Shown here in pieces: positions 9,838 to 21,800 of a DNA stretch of 64,000 bases. Under the pieces are notes generated by a model that saw nothing but the letters and a program-made list of their open reading frames with translations, was not told where the DNA came from and did not search any database. Each line of letters opens with the position of its first letter. Positions within the stretch are counted from its first letter, which is position 1. Origin of the DNA: Piliocolobus tephrosceles (taxonomy: Eukaryota > Chordata > Mammalia > Primates > Cercopithecidae); NCBI RefSeq assembly GCF_002776525.5, contig NC_045449.1, forward strand, positions 1,483,902-1,547,901, in the 5' to 3' direction. A program made the translations under genes and the position numbers.

Positions 9838-12800
9838 CTAAACCACAAAGTCAAGGTTACTTTGTCTGAGGAACTCCCATAGAAGCAAGAGCCAACTGTG
9901 CTCACCACTAAGCCTTTCCACCCAACAAGGCTCCGGTGACTGACAAGGACAAGGGATGCCCGTGTTCCTGGCTCCCACTCACCCAGGAAGTGCAGGCGCG
10001 CTCATGTCACTCCCAGCCCCTCCCAGGTTGTACCTCATTCTGCAGGTTCCAGACCCCGTCCTTGTGGGTGAACTCCTCATAGCTGGTGCGGCACTTAGGC
10101 AGGATGCGGCACTCGAAGCCACACATGTTGAATAGCAGGTTGGGGTTGTCCTTACTGTACACAGACACGAAGCTGTTCTCCCACTGAACTGTAGTCACTG
10201 ACCGTGGCAAGCGGTTCTTGATGTCCCAGAATACTGCCCGGCCTCTGCCCAAAGAGAACCATATGGTCACATCAGTTTCTTGGAAGGAACTTCCTTCCCA
10301 AGGCCAACTGATGATATCCTGCCACAGCCACACGTCTCCCACCCAGGACACAGCCTCAGTATGCCCTCTCTGGGCCCTCAGCCTGTGTCCTCCCAGCTCA
10401 CACAGCCCCAGCCTAGACTCACAAGTTAACATCATGTTTCATGAGGCGCATGCGGGCGTCTCGGGGCCAGCACTTCTTGTTGTTATAGCCAACGATGTTT
10501 TCATTGTTGGGGTCAGGGTGCTCTGTCAGGTAACGTTGAATCAGGTCCCGAGCTTCATCTGCTGTGAACCTATATCAGACCAGGTACACTGCTGAGACCC
10601 CAATACACTTGAGATCTGGGACCCCACGGGTCCTCCAGCTCCACAGACGGAGACCCCACTCCTGGGGAGGGAGACCCCCACCCTCCCCGGGCTTCATTCC
10701 ATTTTAAAGCCCCAACAGCAGTTAAGTCAACTCAGGTACAATAGCTGATTTCAGAGGCAAAGCATATGCCTCAGTACCCTGCAAGGCTAGGAATCCAGGC
10801 AAGCCCTCACCTGAAAAAAATATGGATGCGATCAATGTATCTGCAGAAGAGACGGATGGGGTGGGCAGCCTCAGTGGCTATGTCCTGGAAACTGAGAAAG
10901 TCATTTGGCATCTGAGGGGGCCCAGCCATCTCACTGGCCCGGTGCAATCCCAATACAAGCAAATCCATCACCAGGCCATAATACTGCACGATGAACGAGG
11001 CAAATTGCAGGCCTCTGATAATCCCGTATGAATTCGTATGGTTCATGTCCTAGAAAGAAAGAACTACAATTCTTAACAACCTGAGCCACGTCCCAGGATT
11101 CTGCAGGGTCAACCTCTTTTGTTCTCCCCTCAGCAAATTCTATTCCCCCGGCTCCCCTCCAAGGTGGAGTTATGCTCAGTCCCTCAGGCTGGAGTGCAGT
11201 GGTGCAATCTCAGCTCACTGCAACCTCCACCTCCTGGGTTCAAGTGATTCTCCCGCCTTAGCCTCCCGAGTAGCTGGGATTACAGGCGCCCGCCACACCC
11301 AACTAATTTTTGTATTTTTTTAAGTAGAGATGGGGTTTCACCATGTTGGCCAGACTGGTCTTGAACTCCTGACCTTGTAATCCGACCGCCTCAGCCTCCC
11401 AAAGTGCTGGGATTACAGGCATGAGCCATTGCACCCAGCCTCCCCCGCAGCAAATTCTGAGTCAGTGGGCCAGACAACCATTCCACACACAATTTCGTGC
11501 TACTGTGCCTGAGACACACCTTATAGTTGATGACGACATTGTTCTTGGCTGTCATGTAGTCGGCTATGTTGTGGTCCACGATGAGGCGCAGCAGCCTATT
11601 GAGCAGGGTCAAGTCGATCTTCTCATACATCTTCTCAAAGCGGGACTCCAGCATGACATTGCACTCGCCTTCACTTGTCTCCCACACGTCCTGCAGGTTA
11701 TTGATGCCTGAGGAGTAGCAAGGCAGGTCTCCAGCAGGTTAGAAATCCTCTTTCAGGACTAGCCCCACAGTAACTATCATTACCTTCCATAACCAATCCC
11801 ACTACCATTCCACGTAGTCATCCGGATTGCTTTGACTATGGGCGTTCCTCAGTTTAACATGAACATTATTTCCTTTTACTACCATACATCAAGAAAGTAA
11901 ACCAATCATGCTGCCCAGATGAGAATTTTGACACAGAACTAAATTCATTCCCTGTTCCTCACAGAGCAATCTCAGGAAAGTTCTACCTTGGCACCACTTG
12001 TAAACAAGCAGTGGAGGTGGTTCTGTGTCAGCAGGCTTAATCCAGGGTGGGAACAGGCGGCGCTTGTCGGCTTCATACCACAGGTATTGGTCCAGGTAGG
12101 CGTCAGTTATCTTCTCCAGTGGCTCTACGTCGTATACTGGAACCAGGTGGCTATAGAGATCCATGAACTCAATGCCCACCTGTGGGACAACGAGGCTGGT
12201 TCACACCAATCACCTGAGGCAACCTGCTACCTTTGGTTCTACCAAGAATGAAAGGCAGAACCAAAAAGAAAACTTGGGAGGCTCTCACTCACCTCTTTGA
12301 AGGCTCTCTGTGTGAGGAGGTGACGCTTGATGCGGGACAGCGCCTCGTGGGGGTTATCGTAGGCCTGCTCGATCAGACCTAGCTCCTCCCTCTGAGACTG
12401 GTTCAACCGAGACTTCACACTGATAAGGCAATGGGAACAGTGAATGGGAAAACCAGGAGGAAGTAAAACCAGAAAAGACTGGAGCTATACCTTCTTTCTT
12501 TGGACCCTGAGGATGATGCCATTCCCTGCTGTCACCTTCCCAGCAGAAACCTATCTACCCTAATACTCACCTATAAGCTTCCTTGAGCCGCTCCAATGCC
12601 AAGATCAGCAACTTGGTGTCATGCTTATAGGAGAGTGGGGGGAACGGGATGGGTGAGAACCTGCGGCTTTCCAACCAATGCACTGTGGTGGTATATACTG
12701 CCACTGCTTCCTCTGCCGTGATGTAAGGCCCGTCCTGCAAGGTGGACATGAAATTAGCCTCCCGCTATAGCTCGATTCCCCCACAACAAGGTTCAGTCAC

Positions 12801-15800
12801 AACTCTGCAGTCCTCCCTCATACCCACTCCCCCACCACTCACACCCAGCCCAGCCTACTCTGCCCAACCTTCAGGTAGTTGTGCTGCCGCTCTTGTTCTG
12901 CCTTCAGATAGAGCCGGGTGAGGCGGCCCAGGTTCTTTTTACACACAGTCTTGTCCACAGTGGCCCCTCGGCGGATCCGTTCTCGGTTGTAGTGGGCAGT
13001 GTTGGTCCACCAGTCAGCCTTGGCCTTCACATATCGAAGGATCATATTCTCTATGGGCGTCGGCAGTCCAGGGACCTAAAAGTCCAAAAAGCACAATCAA
13101 ACTGGGATAAAGCAGGCGCTGTGGTGCACACCTGTAGTCCCGGCTACTCAGGAGGCTGAGGAGGACTGCTCGAGCTCAGGAGCTTGAGGCCAGCCTAAGC
13201 AACACAGCGAGCCCCTCTCTAAAAGGGAAAAGAAAAGAGACAGGAGCCAGATAGCCCCCTCATGAGTCCCAAAGTGGTGATCCTAGCCTAAAGACGATGT
13301 TTACCCCTCCAAGGAAATGGAGAGACACCCACCTTCCAGGGAATGTTGGCTTTCCAGCAGCGCCAGGCTTCACTGAGGTGCTGCAGGATTGTCCGGGCCT
13401 TGTTCTGTTTGATTCCCTCAGGCATCATGTCCAGAATATCATGCATCACAGCTGCCCGCAGCTCAAGGTCAAAATGCGACTCCACTCGCTGCTTTGTTAC
13501 TGTCTTTGCCACCCCCTTTGAGTGTCGACCTAGAAGTAGAGTATCCCAAGGGGATTACAAGCATGATTCCTTGCTTTAAGTAAAGGTCTCTACCTTCATG
13601 CTCCTCACTCATTATGGTTACAATAAAATTAGGTATGAACAAAGCGTCCGTGTGCCCAGCATATGAAAAAAGATGAGCTACCATGAACATTCACAACTAT
13701 GCTTTTGAAGAATGTCCACTCCTGCAAATGCATAACTGCCTCTCGAGGCCCCAGAAGGAAGTCCAAGAAATAGAAAACTAGGTCAGACTCATTTTGAGAA
13801 CTGGACCTAAAGGCAATCCAGTAGGAAGGGGTGCTCATACAAGAGCAGGGAACAGACTCAAACAAGGGGAGGTAGCTTTGAGGCAGTAACAGGAGAAGGT
13901 GGACACAGAGAAAACCACTCACCTTCAAACTGCCGGGCCAGGAGGTTGCCCAGCCATCGCTCCAACAAAGGGGTGATGCCACGCATGAAAAACAGCCAGA
14001 CTCGCCAACCGGCAGCCCAGAAGCCACAGCCAGGACCCTTCCCTACAGGGCCCTATGATCCCAAGCAGAAGTTAAGAACACAAGTTAGCAATGTATTTAA
14101 ACAGCAACAGAAACCTGGGCAGAGGTGGGGCATATGTGTATAATATACATTTAAACGAATATATGGATGGCAGTAGAGGGGTAAAAAGAAAAAGAAAACT
14201 CTGGGTCCTCAACATCTAAACAACATCTAAAACAAAAGGATAAGGCCGGGCGCAGTGGCTCAAGCCTGTAATCCTAGCACTTTGGGAGGCCGAGACGGGC
14301 GGATCACAAGGTCAGGAGATCGAGACCATCCTGGCTAATACGGTGAAACCCCGTCTCTACTAAAGAATACAAAAAACTAGCCGGGCGACGAGGCGGGCGC
14401 CTGTAGTCCCAGCTACTTGGGAGGCGGAGGCAGGAGAATGGCGGAAACCCGGGAGGCGGAGCTTGCAGTGAGCTGAGATCCGGCCACTGCACTCCAGCCT
14501 GGGCCACAGAGCCAGACTCCGTCTCAAAAAAATAAATAAATAAATAAAATAAAACAAAAGGATAAATGAGAAACCGTAAGGCAAAAACCAGGAACTAAGA
14601 CTGCCCATGTGAATTTAAAGGGGCAGTAAGGATACACTCGTAGCTGGTCTCCAAATAGGTCCCTGGAAAGAGCCCTATCTAAATGTATAAATGAAAAAAG
14701 ACGTGAGAAAGTAAGTCCAGTGAGGCTGGGTACAGTGGCTCAAGCTGGTAATCCCAGCACTTTGGGAGATCAAGGAGGGTGGATCACCTGAGATCAAGAG
14801 TTCAAGACCAGCCTGGGTAACATAGTGAAACCCCACCTCTACTAAAAATTCAAAAATTAGCCAAGCATGGTGGTGGCGCCTGTAGTCCCAGCTACTCGGG
14901 AGGCTGAAGCAGGAGAATCGCTTGAACCGCGAGGCGGAGATTGTGGTGAGCCGAGATCGTGCCATTGCATTCCCCCGGGGCAACAGAGCAAGACAATCTC
15001 AAAAAAAAAAAAAAAAGATTAAACCGCCTCCCCGTTCAAGCGCTGCTAGGTATGGTGGCGGGCACCTGTAATCCCAGCTGCTCAGGAGGCTGAGGCAGGA
15101 GAACTGCTTGAACCCAGAAGGCAGAGGCTGCAGTGAGCTGAGATCGTGCCATTGCACTCCAGCCTGAGCGACAAGATTAAGACTCTGTCTCAAACAAAGT
15201 AAGTCAGTAGAGTCAGGGTCTCACCGTGTTGAAACGATAATAGATGAGATGCTTCAGGTCCTTGCACATGCGAATCTGTCGCATCAGCTTGTATTTGTAT
15301 CGATACATGCCCGTCAACTGTCCAACATGGGCAAATATATACTGCAATCCATCCGCCAGCTGCAAGACAATTGCCCTGTCAGACCTGGAGCTTAAACCAG
15401 CTCCACGGTCAGCACAGGCTTCCTCCAGCCTCCTCACCCAGGCAGGGGTTGGGAATACCTAACCTCACCTGGAAGGCATCCACATTGCCCAGCCGATACT
15501 GCACGTGACTATCCACCACCAGCTTAGTCAAACGCAGAACTTCCCGACACAGGTGGAAAGCATTCCCAAAACGAGATTTCTTTCTTTCCTGGAGAAGATG
15601 CAAAAAACAAAACAAAACAAAAAAACAGAAAGAACATGAATGAGCAACGGACCCAACTGGATGTATGCCTTCATCAGTAGCCAGAGCAAAAACAGCTGTC
15701 CGTCCCTGACACCCAGGAGGCCCCTCGGGTCCAATGCAGGCACCTTGGTGGTGAGCGTTTTCACGGGCTTGAGGTTGAAGTTGTAGTCCAGGTGCAGGTA

Positions 15801-18800
15801 GTTGAGGTTTTTGCGGTGAATGAGGAGGTTGAGCATGTTATAGCCCTGGCGGCAAACCTGGAGCCCAACCTCCACCCAGTCCAGCTTTGTGGACTGGAAG
15901 AATTTGGTGGCTTTGAAGGAGCGGAACAGATACCTGAGGTGGGAACATGGAGAGTGAGAGTCAGCCTACTGATATCTCTGGAACCAAAGTCTGCACAGGG
16001 CCCCGGGGCACCTCACCTCTTCTTCTGAGCCTTCGGAGGACGGTGCTTCAGGGCATTCAGCACGTAGTACTTAAGCAGCTTCTGGTAGGAGACCCTCACT
16101 TTCACAGGCTGCCCGGCAGGACAGTGCTCCCGATACCTGGGAAAATAAGCCCACCAGAGTTCAGCCACTGCTTCTTGCAGCCACTCTGCTCAAGAATGCA
16201 AGCCTTGGCTGGGCGCGATGGCTCACGCCTGTAATCCCAGCACTTTGGGAGGCCGAGACGGGCAGATCACGAGNNNNNNNNNNGCCTGTAATCCCAGCAC
16301 TTTGGGAGGCCGAGACGGGCAGATCACGAGGTCAGGAGATCAAGACCATCCTGGCTAACACGGTGAAACCCCGTCTCTACTAAAAAATACAAAAATCTAG
16401 CCGGGCGAGGTGGCGGGCGCCTGTAGTCCCAGCTACTCCGGAGGCTGAGGCAGGAGAATGGCGTAAACCCGGGAGGCGGAGCTTGCAGTGAGCTGAGATC
16501 CGGCCACTGCACTCCAGCCTGGGTGACAGAGCGAGACTCCGTCTCAAAAAAAATAAATAAATAAAAATAAAAATACAAAAAAAAACAACTAGCTGGACGA
16601 GGTGGCGGGCGCCCGTAGTCCCAGCTACTCAGGAGGCTGAGGCAGGAGAATGGCATGAACCGGGGAGGCGGAGCTTGCAGTGAGCCGAGATAGTGCCACT
16701 GCACTCCAGCCTGAGCGACAGAGCAAGACTCCGTCTCAAAAAAAAAAAAAAAGAATGCAAGCCTTGAGTTGTCTGCCACTTTTATGAAAAAAAGAATTTT
16801 TAAGAAAGGCTACACGCCCACCTAGTTGGAGTCTTTTCTCATATATATCCACCATTGTTCCCCCTGCCCCAGGGAGAAACCTTACCAGTTCTTGACAAGC
16901 GGTATGTCCAGGGCCCGACGGGTGCGACCGGAGCGTAGGTTGAAGGGCCGTGGGGCCCAGAGCAGGGCAATGCCATTGGCTGTATTGTCTGTATAGAGGG
17001 GTGTGTCCTTCAGAAAGGGCTCCACAAACTCCGGGAGCTCAAATTCCTCATCATCATCTGGCAATGGTTCCTGGCTCTGAAAAAGGAATCCCTCTAAGGG
17101 TTTAGTTCCTGCTGAACTAGGCACAGACTTAAGAGGCACAGACTTAAGAGGGAAATTATCTGGGGCCAAGCACAAAGCCTGTATCTGCCATAGAAACTGG
17201 GCTGTCTGACAGAAGCAGCCCTGAAGTGCCAGCACAAAGGAAACCAAGGGAGCAAAGAACAAGACAGGGCCACCAGGAAAGCAGGTGTCACTTCTCACAC
17301 CTCAACTGGCTCACCAACAGAAAGCCTCCCAATGGAGCCCCAACACCACAGCAGTCAACACTGCAATCACCTCCCACCCAAGCTCCAAACACCGGGCTTG
17401 GACACAACGGAACACAAATGAACATCGAAAACATTATGGTGAGCTTAAGAAGCCAGTCACTGAAAACTATATAGTGTATGATTCTGTTTCATTCTATCAT
17501 ATGAAATGTGTAGAATAGGCAAATCTACAGACAGAAAGTAGATGAGTGGTTGCGTAAGAAAGTTGGGGAGAAATGGAGAGTAACTGCTAAGGGTTTCTTT
17601 CTCAAGTAATGAAAATATTCTCAAATTGCATGTCATGACAGTTGGGACAGCTCTGAGAATAAGCTAAAAACCACCAAATTACACACTTTAAATGGGTAAT
17701 TTGTATGGTATGTTAACTACATCTCAATATAAAGACTAAAACAAATATAATAGAGACAGACCAGGACAGATTATCTAGAGCATCCAACAGGAGAACCATA
17801 AAATCCAGAAGGATAATCACAGAAACCAGGATTATACCAATGACATGTTTTAAGGCAAATGCTAAATTCTCAAATTCGCTTATAGCTCAAGGGGAATACT
17901 TAGCAAGACGGAAAACACGTCTCCCTCCACTTGAGTGTTCAGTAACATTTCAGCCAACCTCAGGCATTTCCCCTAGAATTGCTGAGGGAAAGTGTCCCTT
18001 TCCTTCCTCACCTTGACCGAGTGCCTGTGGGAGATTGGGTTGATCAAAGGGTCAAAGTAGAAAGCTGGCAAATCAGGATCCTCAGTTTTGATGAATACGA
18101 CGTTGGGAGTATGGTACCTAAAACGAAAGGAAGAGTCAGCCAAAGTTTTCCTGCCCTGGCCCAACCTAAACACGAGCCTTCTCCTTACAACTGTTGTGTT
18201 CCAGGTCTCTTACCAGGTGAGGTGGACATGGTGTGGAAGATTGTTGTACAAATAAGGAAAAGCAATCTTGTATTCAGTGCGGATAGGCTGCCGGATGATA
18301 ATCTTGTTAATATCATTGAATTCATTCCAGTCTTCATCCCTAGGATACGATATCAAGAATAAGCAGACTTTTTTTTTTTTTGAGACATGGTCTTTTTTTT
18401 TTTTTTTTTGAGACAGAGTCTTGCTCTGTCACCCAGGCTGGAGTGCAGTGGCCGGATCTCAGCTCACTGCAAGCTCTGCCTCCCGGGTTCATGCCATTCT
18501 CCTGCCTTGGTCCCCCGAGTAGCTGGGACTACAGGTGCCCGCCACCTCGCCCGGCTAGATTTTCTTTTAGTAGAGACGGGGTTTCACCGGGTTAGCCAGG
18601 ATGGTCTCGATCTCCTGACCTCGTGATCCGCCCGTCTCGGCCTCCCGAAGTGCTGGGATTACAGGCTGGAGCCACTGCGCCCAGCCCCCCCCCTTTTTTT
18701 TTTTTTTGAGACGGAGTCTCGCTCTGTCGCCCGGGCTGGAGTGCAGTGGCCGGATCTCAGCTCACTGCAAGCTCCGCCTCCCGGGTTCACGCCATTCTCC

Positions 18801-21800
18801 TGCCTCAGCCTCCCGAGTAGCTGGGACTACAGGCGCCAGCCCCCTCGCCCGGCTAGCGCTTTTTTTTTTTTTTTTTTTGTATTTTTTTAGTAGAGAGGGG
18901 GTTTCACCGTGTTAGCCAGGATGGTCTCGAACTCCTGACCTCATGATCCGCCCGTCTTGGCCTCCCAAAATGCTGGGATTACAGGCTTGAGCCACCACAC
19001 CTGGCCCGACATGGTCTCACTCTATCACCCAAGCTGTAATGCAATGGCATGATCATGGTTCACTGCAGCTGCGACCTCCTGGGCTCAAACAATCCTTCCA
19101 CAGCTCAGCCTCCCAAGTAACTGAGACTACAGGAAGCTGCGAGTGCCACAACATCCAGCAAAATTTTGGTACAGATAGGGTTCTGCCATGTTGCCCAGGC
19201 TGGACTCAAACTTCTGGGCTTAAGCAATCTTCCTGCCTCAGCTTCCCAATGTGCTGGGATTACAGTGTGAGCCACTGCACCTGGCGCAGACTAATTTGGA
19301 AGTCATATCAGGACTTTAAGGATCAAGATTACATTTTATCCAACTCAAAATGTCTAAAATCCCTAATCTCTCCAACTCACTGTAGGTTGATGTCTCGAAC
19401 AAGAGGTTCAAATTTGGGACCTCCAGGAATGGCCATATTGAGTGCCTTGGATGTAAAGAAGGCCTTCAGATCAAACAGGTAGAAGTAGTTGTCGTCCACC
19501 AAGTCTGTCAGGAGCTGGTTAGCCAGGCGGTAGAGAGTTGACATCATCGGTAGTGTGAACTGCCAGCGCTGGTAAGTGGAGCCGTTTACATACCTAGGGT
19601 GAAAAATGAAAGGCCCACCTCAAGTAAGCAGATAGACAAACCATACCACCTACTCATCTCCCAGGCCTCCCTCTGGGTTTCCGGAACTCCTCCATCTATC
19701 ACTCACTTCCTGCTGTCCCTCAATGGCTGGTGGTCATAGAACCAGTCCAACACAGGGGCGTCCTCCTCAGGGTCCAGCTCTAGCTGAATGGCCTCCAGTG
19801 GCTCAACATCTAGGATGTTGTCAGCATAGTCCAAGGGCGGCTCCTCATCATCAAAAGGGGGAAAACGCATCCTCTTGAAATGCCTCCTGTCTCTTTTTTC
19901 TCGGCGCATCATAATCCACATTGACCTGGAAGGCAAGAACATCACACAACCATTTCTACCCACTGCCCCCCAATCACCACCACCACTGCCCACCATATTT
20001 CAGCCTGTCTCACCCCCACTGGGAGATGTAGACAGGTTCAATAACCCAGGGAATCTCATTGACGAAGGAAATGGCTCCAGTGATGTGGTACAGCACAGGC
20101 ACATCCCGAATCTGCTCCCAAGGCATAGGCATGTTCTCCAGGAGTTTGAGGACTGCGTGGGGCATGTACTTTAGGGCACTGGCACATTAGAAAAAGAGAA
20201 GGCTATTAGAAATGACGAGGTGTTCTGCTACCTGTCCCATGCAGAGAAGCCACACGTTCATGTTCCACAGTAAATCCTACCTTACAATCCAAACTCCCAG
20301 ACGTAGCCCATAGGCCCTTCCTAACCAGAAACCCTGCCTCTCCCTCTCCAACTTCACCTTGCACCACGCTTCTTAAATGTCATAGTCCCACAATGCTGGT
20401 ATCAGCTCCTCTAAATCAATGGCTATCCCTCTGGAGACAGCTTTGCGGCTGTCTCACATCCTATTCCCTCAGTATCTTCTCATAAATCGTAATAAACTAT
20501 TCACCATACTTCACTATCGCCAGTTGTCTCATGTCTGTCCTGCCACTAGACTGCACACTGCAGAAAGGCAGAGATTGTTACCCTCTGCTCGCTACTATAC
20601 CCCTAGCAGCCAGCACAGTTCTCAAACTATTTTTTGAAATAAACAAAACTTCCAGTTCATTACACAGCAAACATTTTTGTGTCCAAATAGAACAGGAATC
20701 TGCTAAGACATCTGTACCTGTACCCACCCAGTTTACAGCCACAGAAAAACAGCAGTAGGGATACCTCTGAAATTAAATACCCTAAACACAGAATTCAGGT
20801 CCCTGAGGAGTGACAGGCTGCCACTATGCACAGTATCCCACTCTGGGCTTCAACCAGCTCAACGACAGGGACATCTTATAATAGCATGAACAGGACAAAT
20901 TAAAGTCCCAGTCCCAGATCAGGAACAGAAGGGAAACAGACTGCATAAGTGGAAGACGTAGAAATTATCAGAGGCTCCTACTGGTTTTCTCCTTTCTCTT
21001 ATATCCACCAAGATGAGCTGTCAAAGCAGCGTCCTGTTCCAAAATGACAGAGCATCTATCCAAGACTGTGGGACAGGGAAAAGGGAAAAGGGCCAAATTC
21101 CAAATGAAATTATTTCAGGATGCTCCTTACCCCAAGTAAACCCTTTTGTCATGGCGGAACTTTCTGTTGGTCATGTCTCCATGGTCTCGAATGATCTTCC
21201 TGACATGCTCCGGGGGCATGTCTTCCTTCTGGGCATCCACAAACCCAAACTTCCGCTTTTCTGCATAGCGCTTCGCCTGCAATTGCTGCCATTTTCGAGC
21301 TACAAAGGCACCTCAGTTTAAAAGACTGCACACCCTCAGCCTAATCCTCTTCACCTCTTGCCCGAGGGTAAGCTCCTGTCAGTGAGTGTGACAGAGGAGC
21401 AGGCATCCAGCAGGAAGAAGCACTCCTTGCCAATTCCCTTACCATTTTACTCTATTTTTCCCTTCATCACATTTATCACTGACTTTTTTTTTTTTTTTTG
21501 AGACGTTGTTTCGCTCTGTCACCCAGGTTGGAGTGCAATGGTGCGATCTCAGCTCACTGCAACCTCCGCCTCCCGGGTTCAAGCCATTCTCCCGCCTCAA
21601 CCTCCCCAGTAGCTGGGATTATAGACAGGTGCCACCACACACAACTAATTTTTGTATTTTTAGTAGAGACGGGGTTTCACCATGTTGGCCAGGCTGGTCT
21701 CGAACTCCCGACCTCAGATGACCCGCCCGCCTGGATCTTCCAGAGTGCTGGGGTCACAGGCGTCAACCACTGCGCCCGGCCTGACGTTTTATTACAGATC

